Source of the DNA: Archaeoglobus sp. JdFR-24
GTDB lineage: Archaea; Halobacteriota; Archaeoglobi; Archaeoglobales; Archaeoglobaceae
NCBI GenBank assembly: GCA_002011215.1
Contig: MTML01000027.1
Coordinates: forward strand, 1-14,190
DNA length: 14,190 nucleotides
Direction: 5' to 3'
The notes beneath the pieces are model-generated. The model was not told the DNA's origin. It worked only from the letters and a program-made list of their open reading frames with translations, and ran no database searches. Position 1 is the first letter of the stretch. Each line of letters starts with the position of its first letter. Of this stretch, positions 7,269 through 14,190 are shown one piece after another. The translations under genes and the position numbers were made by a program.

Positions 7269-8471
7269 ATGAAAAGTGACATGAATATTCTATTTATAGT
7301 ACCTCATTATCAAACATTTATTAAGGAAAGTGTTGAAGCCGTCAGTAAACACGTAAATCAAATCAATGTGGTTATTCATTACAATAAGTTGATCGAACCC
7401 TTGACTCATATTCCATTAGACGGCTATTTTGAATATGTTAAAAAATTTACAAAAATTAATCTAACGGATATGAGTGAAAAACCAGATAATATTACTATCC
7501 ATTTAATCCCCCTGACATACTTTGTTCCTGATGGAAGTAATAAATATTTGGGAGACAAATTATCGTACAAACTTGAAAAATTTATTAATAAAGAAAAGTT
7601 AAAATTAGATCTTATCCATGCACATTTTACATGGCCTTCTGGCTATGCTGGTGTAAAATTAGGTAAAAAATTTAACACCCCGAAGATCATAACAGCTCAT
7701 GGGTTTGATATCTATGATTTACCGTTCAGAGGAAAAGGGTGGTTTGATAAGATAGAATGGGTCTTGGAAAAAGCAAATCATATTATAACAGTGAGTAAAA
7801 GTAATTTTGAGATAATAAATAAAAAAATTGGAATTTCTGGGGAAAAAATCTCCATAATCCCAAACGGATTTAACCCAAAACATTTTAAACCAATGGATAC
7901 TATCAAAACCCGGTTCAAACTTAATCTTCCGTTAGATAAAAAAATAATACTAAATGTTGCCAATCTGGTGCCGATTAAGGGGCATAAATATTTATTAACA
8001 GCGATAAAAGAAGTTACCAAGTATAGAAGCGATATTTTAGTATTGATTGTTGGAAGCGGGCCCATAAAAAAGCAACTAGAAAGAAGAGTCAAAAGAAGTC
8101 AACTCCAAGATTTTGTCAAATTTGTAGGAGCAAGAGCACATGCTGAGATCCCATTGTGGATGAATGCTGCAGATATTTTTGTTTTACCAAGTTTGCAAGA
8201 AAGTTTTGGTGTAGTACAGATAGAGGCAATGGCTTGTGGAAAACCAGTTGTTGCTACAAGAAACGGGGGAAGTGAAGAGATAATATCCACTGAGGATTAT
8301 GGATTATTATGTGAACCAGCAAATCCAAAAGATCTAGCAGAGAAGATTTTAGTTGCATTAGATAAGAAATGGGATCAAAAAAAAATAAGGAACTATGCCA
8401 GCCAATTTACATGGAAGAACATTGCAAAAAAAACATTTAAAATATATTCCAAACTATGTAATAAGACTTAG
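7269..8471 (+). CDS. GT4-family retaining glycosyltransferase
   Basis: Predicted cytoplasmic GT-B enzyme adding a sugar from a nucleotide donor to the growing lipid-linked glycan. In the 400-residue product the N-terminal domain carries HAHFTWPSGY (117-126) and TAHGFDIYDLP (142-152); the linker has IIPNGFNP (196-203); the C-terminal domain has VANLVPIKGH (230-239), IVGSGP (260-265) and the EX7E donor motif (Glu311 to Glu319) followed by EAMACGKPVVAT (319-330). The start is uncertain: ATG 7269 has no clear ribosome site, while ATG 7281 (MNILFIVPHY) follows AAGTGA and would give 396 residues. The gap to the WlbA-like gene is only 13 bases, consistent with one operon. Donor and linkage cannot be read from sequence. 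Confidence 0.9.
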   Translation: MKSDMNILFIVPHYQTFIKESVEAVSKHVNQINVVIHYNKLIEPLTHIPLDGYFEYVKKFTKINLTDMSEKPDNITIHLIPLTYFVPDGSNKYLGDKLSYKLEKFINKEKLKLDLIHAHFTWPSGYAGVKLGKKFNTPKIITAHGFDIYDLPFRGKGWFDKIEWVLEKANHIITVSKSNFEIINKKIGISGEKISIIPNGFNPKHFKPMDTIKTRFKLNLPLDKKIILNVANLVPIKGHKYLLTAIKEVTKYRSDILVLIVGSGPIKKQLERRVKRSQLQDFVKFVGARAHAEIPLWMNAADIFVLPSLQESFGVVQIEAMACGKPVVATRNGGSEEIISTEDYGLLCEPANPKDLAEKILVALDKKWDQKKIRNYASQFTWKNIAKKTFKIYSKLCNKT

Positions 8472-8481
8472 AGAGGAAAAA

Positions 8482-10380
8482 ATGAGCGTAGTTAAGAAAA
8501 GAAATAAGATATTTTATATGCTGATTATATTATTCCTAATAAATCTATTTAATATAAAGTTGTTATTATTAAATAATATGGGAATTCAGGGGTATCATGT
8601 CAACCTATATAAACAAATAGGAAATACATTTCTTCTATTAACCATAATAATTCATCTAATTGGTGTTTGGACTCTCTTTCGGTGCTTATGTAAGAAAAGA
8701 AAAATAATAATATTAATGACGGTTATTCTTCTGTTATCAAATTATATTTCCTTTTTAGTAGCTCCATGGTTTTTGGGATATTATACTATAGACCGTGGGG
8801 ATAATCTTTCCAGCATAGGTTTTTTAAACTCGATATTGAAAACCGGGAAAATGGATTCTTTAGATATTTCTAGCATATATCCTAGTACATTTATTTTCAT
8901 AACCTCTCTAAAGCTTATATCTGGAACATCAGTATCAAATATAATATGGCTAACGCCCATCATTTATTTTATATTTTTTGTAATCCTTCTAATTATATTA
9001 GGTAATTATTTTCTTAGAAAAATATTTTTTAATAAAAATTTGGAATATTCAATTAAAGTTTTCTCCATAATCACTGGTATTTCATTCGGATATATACTTG
9101 GTTATTATCATGATACAATTGTTGCTAATTATACAACATTTGTAATCGAGGGTATTGTAATCTATACCTTCTTTAAATATATCGAAAACTACTCAAATAA
9201 ATATCTAATATTGTTTATACTTTTCTTTGCAAGCACTGTAATAGGTCATCCATTTATTGCATTTTTCAATGTTTATCTTTTCATATTGTACTTTGTTTAT
9301 TTTAAATTAAAATTCCAAAAAAAACCAAAAACCACTATGATTATAGCTATTGCCACAATTTTTATATTACCAATGGCTTGGTTAGTTTTCCAACCTAGCT
9401 TACTAAAAACCGTTATTAAAATTTTTCAATTCGTAATATTTTCAAAATATACTGTAATTGATCAGACATTATTGTTAACAAAAAGAGCTAAATTAAGTAT
9501 TTTTGAAATAATAAAATATTCCAGTGTAATGTTTAGTGCACAAATTCTTTTATATTCTAGTATACTAATAATTTTATTAATTTTATTAATACTTAAAATG
9601 AAACCTAATTTGAAAAATACAAAAATACTACCTATTTTATCCAAAAAATTTTTTAAGGTTGGTTTTTTTGGATTTTCAATAACTAGTATTTTTACACTTT
9701 TTTTACTTTTTTCACCAATAAAACGTAATTATAATAAAATTTTATATTTAAATATAGGGATATATTTTGCCATTGTGTTATTTATTATATTATTTTTTAA
9801 TCTACTATATCATAGTAATACAAAGAAACAACAGAAAAGATGGATATTTTTATTTTTAATATTAATTTCAACTATATTTATTACCAGTGTATTTGGTTTA
9901 TTTTACTCACCTTATACAGGTTTGCCAAATATTGGCATATCAAATAGCGAGATGAGTGGAATAAACTTTTTATTCCCGCATTTATGTGATAGTTGCAAGG
10001 TTATAGATCCTATCGGTGAATCAGGTAGGTATTTTATTTGGCGGTATGGCTATTCTTCAGCACTTCACAACCCTTCTATAATGTATATGACCAAAATTCC
10101 TGATCACTTTGGATATTTTGAAGTTAGATATGTAGGGGAGCTGGATTATGCTATTAAAATCCAGCATAACATTTTTAGTTATCAAAAAAAAGTAAAGATG
10201 GATTATAATAATACATTAATTGTAATTTCAAAGTATCATATAGAACCGTATGAGATAGTTACTCCGTACCGGAATGTTGCTAGATACACCTTTAATGATC
10301 TGATGAGATTGCGTTCTGATACCACTGTAAATATGATTTATAGTACAAATGATTTTAAAATAAGTTATGTTTATAGTTAA
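8482..10380 (+). CDS. GT-C-like multi-pass membrane protein
   Basis: The 632-residue product has about twelve or thirteen hydrophobic helices (for example 11-30, 49-66, 75-99, 152-176, 240-258, 260-276, 286-304, 352-371, 419-443, 453-474) and ends in a soluble domain of roughly 155 residues. The first large loop has an acidic region RGDNLSSIGFLNSILKTGK (105-123) followed by YPSTF (133-137); near the end of the membrane part lies SNSEMSGINF (487-496). This layout resembles archaeal GT-C-type proteins, which use lipid-linked sugars outside the membrane. Two cysteines (CDSC, 502-505) begin the soluble domain and could pair. ATG 8482 follows GAGAGGA, which starts on the last base of the GT4 stop. 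The gene is strikingly AT-rich. A polymerase role is the alternative; I cannot name a family with confidence. Confidence 0.75.
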   Translation: MSVVKKRNKIFYMLIILFLINLFNIKLLLLNNMGIQGYHVNLYKQIGNTFLLLTIIIHLIGVWTLFRCLCKKRKIIILMTVILLLSNYISFLVAPWFLGYYTIDRGDNLSSIGFLNSILKTGKMDSLDISSIYPSTFIFITSLKLISGTSVSNIIWLTPIIYFIFFVILLIILGNYFLRKIFFNKNLEYSIKVFSIITGISFGYILGYYHDTIVANYTTFVIEGIVIYTFFKYIENYSNKYLILFILFFASTVIGHPFIAFFNVYLFILYFVYFKLKFQKKPKTTMIIAIATIFILPMAWLVFQPSLLKTVIKIFQFVIFSKYTVIDQTLLLTKRAKLSIFEIIKYSSVMFSAQILLYSSILIILLILLILKMKPNLKNTKILPILSKKFFKVGFFGFSITSIFTLFLLFSPIKRNYNKILYLNIGIYFAIVLFIILFFNLLYHSNTKKQQKRWIFLFLILISTIFITSVFGLFYSPYTGLPNIGISNSEMSGINFLFPHLCDSCKVIDPIGESGRYFIWRYGYSSALHNPSIMYMTKIPDHFGYFEVRYVGELDYAIKIQHNIFSYQKKVKMDYNNTLIVISKYHIEPYEIVTPYRNVARYTFNDLMRLRSDTTVNMIYSTNDFKISYVYS

Positions 10381-10381
10381 G

Positions 10382-10438
10382 TTAATTATATGATTTGTCT
10401 AAAGAAAACAGAAAACAAATATGTTATAGGTGACTTAT
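10382..10438 (+). promoter_or_regulatory. Short gap with TATA-like patch and ribosome site before the phosphodiesterase gene
   Basis: The 58-base gap holds TTAATTATATG (10382-10392), a possible archaeal TATA element, and AGGTGA (10428-10433), five bases before ATG 10439. The ribosome site is convincing and decides the start; the promoter is a weak guess in AT-rich DNA. Confidence 0.3.
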
Positions 10439-12031
10439 ATGCATAATATAAAAGTAATGGTTATAGGCTTAGACGGAGCAACTTGGGATGTAATCATGCC
10501 CCTCGTTGATAGAGGTGAACTACCAACATTTAAACATTTTATAGAAAATGGGTCATGGGGGGTGTTAAAAAGCACGATACCCCCTATAACTATCCCAGCT
10601 TGGCCATCTTTTGTCACTGGTAAAAACCCTGGAAAATTTGGTATATTTGATTTTTTAATGCCAGATAAAAATCTTCCAAAGGGAAGAATAGTTATGTCTC
10701 GTGATATAAAATCAAAAAAAATTTGGGATTATCTAGGATATTTTGATATAAAATCAATTATAATTAATCTTCCTAATTCATACCCTCCAGAAAAAATTAA
10801 TGGAGTGATGGTTTCTGGTATGCTTACGCCACCGGATAGTAATTTTACATATCCAGAAGGAATTATTAAAAATTTTGATTATGAAATTGAAATAGACCCA
10901 AAACTAATCTTAAAATATCGTGGTTCACGAAAACTTTTGGATATATTGTTAAGAATAATCAATAAAAGATTGAGATTAGCTGAACATTTTCTTGATAATT
11001 TTGAATGGGATTTGTTTTTTATATTAATTAGAGAGACAGATATCATTCAGCATGTTTCTTTTAAAGAATTTGAAAAGGTTGGAGAAATATATAAATACAT
11101 TGATAAAAAACTTTTTGATATGCTGTCTTGTATTGATATAAACAAGACCATAGTAGTTTTAATGTCTGATCATGGATTTTCTCCTCTTAACAAAACCTTT
11201 TATGTAAATAACTGGCTACATAAACTTGGATTGCTGCACATGAAAAAGATAGAAGATGTTAAAAATGTAAATAAAATTAATAAAATGCTTCTGAAATTAG
11301 GATTTACACAAGATAGGTTAATAAAAATTATTAAAAAATTTAGGCTTTTAAGTCTTGTTGCTAAGATAATTCCCCCGTCTTTAATATCTAAAATTCCATC
11401 AACAGCTTATGAAATTGACTTCAATAATAGTATAGCATATTCTGGGGGGCACTTTGGTTCTGAGGCAACCTACATCTTATTAAATAAAAATAAGCTTAAG
11501 GACAAGCAAGAATATGAGAAGGTCAGAAATTTAATTATTAAGGAGCTTTTAAAATTAACCGATCCTAATACTGGTGAACATATAGTTGAAAAAGTTTACA
11601 AAGGTGAAAAATTATTTACTGGTGAATTCTCTTCGATTGCGCCAGATATTGTTATGCTTCTGAAAAGGGATTGTGGAATGTCTGCAGTTGTAACAGGCGA
11701 TCAAAAAATCCTACAATATATACCTACCCCTTCAGGAACGCACGATATTAATGGGATTGTTTTATTTTATGGCCCAGGAATCAAAAAAGGATACAAAATA
11801 GAAGGTGCAAAAATATATGATATAACACCAACAATTCTCCATATTTTTGGCTTACCGATCCCAAATGATATGGACGGTAGAATATTAATGGAAATTTTTG
11901 AAAAAGACTCGGAGTCTGCCAAAAGAAAGCCAAAATATGTCAATCCAAGTTATTATGAGAAAAAAGAAAAAAGAGAAAAAGAAAGAATTAAGCAAGCAAT
12001 CAAGAACTTAAAGTTAAAAGATAAAATTTAA
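10439..12031 (+). CDS. Alkaline-phosphatase-superfamily phosphodiesterase/nucleotide pyrophosphatase (COG3379-like)
   Basis: Predicted metal-dependent hydrolase or phospho-transferase of the type I phosphodiesterase group. The 530-residue product has the expected ordered ligands: GLDGATWD (10-17; Asp12), the nucleophile region TIPAWPSFVTGKNPG (51-65; Thr51 the likely nucleophile), ETDIIQH (199-205; Asp201, His205), SDHGF (243-247; Asp244, His245) and SGTHDINGI (432-440; His435), then DITPTILHIFGLP (461-473). The final 40 residues are rich in Lys and Glu and probably form a charged helix. No signal peptide is visible, so a cytoplasmic site is likely. ATG 10439 was chosen for AGGTGA just upstream. 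Relatives occur in archaeal glycan clusters, where they may cleave sugar nucleotides or move phosphate groups; the substrate here is unknown. The 3' end overlaps the convergent flippase gene. Confidence 0.9.
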   Translation: MHNIKVMVIGLDGATWDVIMPLVDRGELPTFKHFIENGSWGVLKSTIPPITIPAWPSFVTGKNPGKFGIFDFLMPDKNLPKGRIVMSRDIKSKKIWDYLGYFDIKSIIINLPNSYPPEKINGVMVSGMLTPPDSNFTYPEGIIKNFDYEIEIDPKLILKYRGSRKLLDILLRIINKRLRLAEHFLDNFEWDLFFILIRETDIIQHVSFKEFEKVGEIYKYIDKKLFDMLSCIDINKTIVVLMSDHGFSPLNKTFYVNNWLHKLGLLHMKKIEDVKNVNKINKMLLKLGFTQDRLIKIIKKFRLLSLVAKIIPPSLISKIPSTAYEIDFNNSIAYSGGHFGSEATYILLNKNKLKDKQEYEKVRNLIIKELLKLTDPNTGEHIVEKVYKGEKLFTGEFSSIAPDIVMLLKRDCGMSAVVTGDQKILQYIPTPSGTHDINGIVLFYGPGIKKGYKIEGAKIYDITPTILHIFGLPIPNDMDGRILMEIFEKDSESAKRKPKYVNPSYYEKKEKREKERIKQAIKNLKLKDKI

Positions 12032-13599
12032 ACAAATTTTCCCAATAATTTTCTTACTATCCCAAAATCGATTCCTATACTTTTTTCTATTGCAAGAAAC
12101 ATTTCTATGTCCTCTCTATCAAAACTTTTTGTTAGAAGTAGCAGGACAAAATATGAAAGCAAGAAGATAAATAATAAAACAGGAAGCATCCATAATTCAA
12201 CTTTAAAGTGAGAAGCAAATATATATATTGAAGCCAGTAAAACAATACTTATTCCTATTGGTTTCAAATAATTCCATGTAAACGGATGTATTTTTGATAG
12301 TTGATAAAGCTTTGTTGAGTTAAGTATGTTTGCCATGCAATAGGCAGATAAAGATGCTATTGCTGCTCCTTCTATGCTGTATATAGGAATTAATATAGTA
12401 TCTAAAACTACATTCGTTATTGCTGCAACAAAACTTGTAAGCATTAAAAACTTTGTTTTACCCAATACCATTAAAGTAAGGCCATTTAGGCCAAGAAATG
12501 TATGGAACATAAAGCCAATGGATAAAATCCGTAGGGCTAATTCCGCTGAGACATAATTTATTCCGAAAAGAAAATTTAAAACGAATCTAGGAAATAAAAA
12601 TAATATAGAGAAGATGGGAATTGTGGCTGAGAAAACCCATTTGGTAAGGACTTGATAGATTCTTCTCATCTCTTTTATTAAATTCATTGAGTAGAGTTGC
12701 GAAACAATAGGTGTGTATAAAAATGCTGCAGAGCTTAAAGCTGTTGGTATTAGACGAGCTAAAGGTACTGCTGCATTATACAGCCCCACGATATTAGATA
12801 CTTCAAAATAGCCAAGCATCAATGTGTCAGTCCAAGACATTATCAAATTTAACATTATGGCAATAATAAGCGGAAGAGAAAAGAAAAGTAACTCTCTTTT
12901 TGTAGAGTCATATGAATTTTCATTATTTTTTAAAAACAGGAAAAAATCTCTATTTAATATATATGCAGCAAATATTCCACAAGAAATAACGATCGATAAT
13001 AAAAGAGCATAAATTACCCCTAAGAAAGGCAAACCAAGCCAAATCACTATGATAAGAAATAAGATAAAGGTTACATTCCTTGAAATATCATGAAAATATA
13101 CTTTCGGTTTAACTTCATTGAATCCCCTAAATATTGCTGTAAAAATAAGAATTAATACAAAGAAAGGAAGAGATATTGATAAAATTTTCAAAGTTGCGTT
13201 AAGCTTTTCTTCATGAAATATTTTTATTGAGATAATATTGGATGTGAGAAAAAGAATTAATGAAAAGATGATGCTTGCAACGAGAGAAATTTCTATGGCG
13301 GAGATGGTAATATCTCTGACCTTTTTCATGTCTTTTTTTCCTCTGTAGTATGCTATCTGCCTCGCAGTTCCTTCCTGTAAACCTAAAGTTGCAAGTATTG
13401 CAAAAATATTGAATAGCACAAATGCTAAAGAAAAAACTCCATATTCTTCCTGAGTGTAATATCTTGCTATAAGAACTCTTTGTAAAAATCCTAAAGTCAA
13501 CCCTGCAATAGTTCCTACAAAAATTATTCCGGTTCCTTTTGCCACTTTTTGAAGAGACTCATTGATTATGGAAAGATTTATAGGTTGTTCTGCCACCAT
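12028..13599 (-). CDS. Wzx-type oligosaccharide flippase (MATE/MOP superfamily, COG2244)
   Basis: Predicted to flip a lipid-linked oligosaccharide from the cytoplasmic to the outer face of the membrane. The 523-residue product has the expected many-helix profile. The start KVAKGTGIIFVGTIAGLTLG (18-37), followed by LIARYYTQEEYGVFSLA (43-59), is the classic N-terminus of the family; LGLQEGTARQIAYY (72-85) follows, and SWTDTLMLGYF (255-265) opens the second half. ATG at 13599 is preceded by AGGTGA on this strand (13603-13608). It is transcribed toward the rest of the cluster, and its stop overlaps that of the phosphodiesterase gene by four bases. Upstream on the same strand is the broken epimerase gene, so the two were probably an operon; the flippase must now rely on its own promoter or on read-through. 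The 57-base upstream gap has only AT-rich, non-specific promoter candidates. Confidence 0.93.
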   Translation of the reverse strand: MVAEQPINLSIINESLQKVAKGTGIIFVGTIAGLTLGFLQRVLIARYYTQEEYGVFSLAFVLFNIFAILATLGLQEGTARQIAYYRGKKDMKKVRDITISAIEISLVASIIFSLILFLTSNIISIKIFHEEKLNATLKILSISLPFFVLILIFTAIFRGFNEVKPKVYFHDISRNVTFILFLIIVIWLGLPFLGVIYALLLSIVISCGIFAAYILNRDFFLFLKNNENSYDSTKRELLFFSLPLIIAIMLNLIMSWTDTLMLGYFEVSNIVGLYNAAVPLARLIPTALSSAAFLYTPIVSQLYSMNLIKEMRRIYQVLTKWVFSATIPIFSILFLFPRFVLNFLFGINYVSAELALRILSIGFMFHTFLGLNGLTLMVLGKTKFLMLTSFVAAITNVVLDTILIPIYSIEGAAIASLSAYCMANILNSTKLYQLSKIHPFTWNYLKPIGISIVLLASIYIFASHFKVELWMLPVLLFIFLLSYFVLLLLTKSFDREDIEMFLAIEKSIGIDFGIVRKLLGKFV

Positions 13600-13664
13600 T
13601 TTTCACCTATTTTGTATCTTTATTTTTCCAAACTGTTTAATTATCAACATAGCTAGCTAATTTT

Positions 13665-14028
13665 GGAAGCATAAATAACTTTTTTTCACTTCACAATTTC
13701 TAGTTGCGATTAAAATATTTAATATCCCGTTTACATTGACTTCGTCGGTTAAGATAGGATTTTCTATACAAAAAGGAACAGAAACAATTGCAGTCTGATG
13801 AAATATGTAATCTACTCCTTCAAACTCATTCTTCAAAAAATCTAAATCCCGAATATCTCCTTTTTCAAAAACAATTTTTTCATTATCAACCAGCTGTTTT
13901 ATGTTTTCCAATTTTCTTGTGAAAAGATTATTTATAACTATAACTTCATTATTTTCTGCCAGTTCTTCAGCCAAATGAGAGCCAATAAATCCTGCTCCGC
14001 CTGTAATAACTACTCTCTTATTTTTCAC
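13665..14028 (-). pseudogene. Broken NAD-dependent sugar-nucleotide epimerase/dehydratase (extended SDR)
   Basis: Reading from a GTG at 14028, the product begins KNKRVVITGGAGFIGSHLA, a Rossmann fold with GGAGFIG (10-16), then GDIRD (57-61), FHQTAIVSVPFCIENP (76-91) and NVNGILNILIATRNCEVKK, all typical of UDP-glucose 4-epimerase-like enzymes. After residue 116 the frame shifts within a run of seven T on the plus strand (13680-13686). Dropping one base restores KKVIYAS, the expected continuation, but similarity then ends near 13665 and a stop follows. The catalytic YxxxK and the whole C-terminal half (about 190 residues of a usual 310) are missing, so the gene is dead. There is no ribosome site before the GTG, and the frame stays open upstream to 14121, inside the presumed end of the IS110 element, so the true start may have been altered by that insertion. 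Confidence 0.85.
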
Positions 14029-14111
14029 ATAAGGAATACGAAATTGAATATTTAATAATTGCTTCTTAAAGATTTTCAAGAATAGTATGGGCACTGATGA
14101 TATGTTAAAGC

Positions 14112-14140
14112 CCGCCTCCATATAAGCATGAAGGAGGCGG
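14112..14140 (+). promoter_or_regulatory. Hairpin that covers the ribosome site of the IS110 transposase
   Basis: CCGCCTCC (14112-14119) and GGAGGCGG (14133-14140) are exact complements with a 13-base loop. The right arm is part of the strong ribosome site AAGGAGG (14131-14137), seven bases before the transposase ATG. In RNA the left arm, which resembles the anti-Shine-Dalgarno sequence, would hide the site. No T-run follows, so it is not an intrinsic terminator. It probably limits transposase translation, a known strategy of insertion sequences against read-through transcripts. It could also be the last stem of a non-coding RNA of the element. Confidence 0.6.
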
Positions 14141-14144
14141 TAAA

Positions 14145-14190
14145 ATGTTGTATGCAGGTATGGATGTGCACAAAAAGTTTTGTCAGATCA
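14145..14190 (+). CDS. IS110-family transposase, N-terminal fragment
   Basis: The frame runs off the window edge after 15 codons, reading MLYAGMDVHKKFCQI. The AGxDVHKK stretch at the extreme N-terminus is the hallmark of the IS110/IS1111 DEDD (RuvC-like) transposases, with Asp7 as the first catalytic acid. ATG 14145 is preceded by AAGGAGG (14131-14137) at good spacing, with that site inside a stable hairpin. The gene points away from the glycan cluster. Too little is present to tell the IS110 from the IS1111 subgroup or to say whether the gene is intact. Confidence 0.85.
   Translation, partial: MLYAGMDVHKKFCQI

Larger units (their letters stand above)
14029..14190 (+). mobile_element. Left end of an IS110-family insertion sequence (partial)
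   Basis: The element is recognised from the transposase start at the window edge; its boundary is not marked by terminal inverted repeats, which this family lacks. The left limit is placed just upstream of the epimerase start as the outermost reasonable guess. If so, the non-coding left end is at most about 115 bases. AT-rich DNA at 14043-14060 might supply a promoter. The right end lies outside the window. Confidence 0.4.

Noticed and set aside
60..13658. GCTAGC shared by the left hairpin and the 13651-13657 junction as duplicated ends of one element
   Set aside because: Only six bases are shared, and the sequences around them do not match.
14092..14104. Box C-like TGATGA upstream of the transposase as a guide RNA
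   Set aside because: No D box at suitable spacing and no flanking terminal stem.
14112..14140. Intrinsic terminator
   Set aside because: Neither strand has a T-run after the stem, and the right arm is clearly the ribosome site of the next gene.

Overview
The window reads as a surface-glycan (N-glycan, S-layer glycan or polysaccharide) biosynthesis cluster from an AT-rich prokaryote. An archaeon, probably a euryarchaeote, is the best guess. The reasons are a GT2 enzyme with a two-helix C-terminal membrane anchor of the archaeal dolichyl-phosphate sugar transferase kind, a DUF354/COG1817 protein, a COG3379-type phosphodiesterase and a GT-C-like membrane protein set among tightly packed genes. 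Shine-Dalgarno sites (GGAGG, GAGGT, AGGTGA) precede most genes and suit either archaea or bacteria, so the domain assignment is inference.

Layout. 1-66 is the 3' end of an unidentified gene running in from the left; its stop codon lies inside a 9-bp inverted repeat (60-99). 67-584 is a long non-coding stretch dominated by imperfect 71-80 bp direct repeats rich in CTTTCAT and ATGAATG, leading straight into the first gene. 585-12031 holds ten plus-strand genes: a membrane-anchored GT2, a Gfo/Idh/MocA oxidoreductase, an aldo/keto-reductase-like TIM barrel, a DUF354 GT-B-fold protein, a left-handed beta-helix acyltransferase, a DegT/DnrJ/EryC1 aminotransferase, a second (WlbA/WbpB-like) oxidoreductase, a GT4 glycosyltransferase, a GT-C-like multi-pass membrane protein and an alkaline-phosphatase-superfamily phosphodiesterase. 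Several are joined by 4-bp ATGA overlaps or by ribosome sites that overlap the previous stop. A Wzx-type flippase (12028-13599, minus) meets the phosphodiesterase tail to tail with a 4-bp overlap. Upstream of the flippase on the same strand is a broken sugar-nucleotide epimerase gene (frameshift plus loss of the 3' half). The right edge (14145 onward) is the start of an IS110-family transposase.

How the genes fit together. Oxidoreductase, aminotransferase and acetyltransferase are the WlbA/WlbC/WlbB (WbpB/WbpE/WbpD) trio that makes UDP-2,3-diacetamido-2,3-dideoxy-glucuronic acid, a sugar known in methanogen N-glycans and bacterial O-antigens. The DUF354 protein could be a 2-epimerase or a transferase in the same route. 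GT4, GT2 and the GT-C-like protein would build the glycan on a lipid carrier, and the flippase would export it. The first oxidoreductase and the AKR-like protein suggest an additional modified sugar. The UDP-GlcNAc 6-dehydrogenase the route needs is not in the window.

The main points for a second look are the start-region repeat array, the aldo/keto-reductase-like protein with no recognisable active site, the hairpin that hides the ribosome site of the IS110 transposase, and the epimerase pseudogene beside that element.
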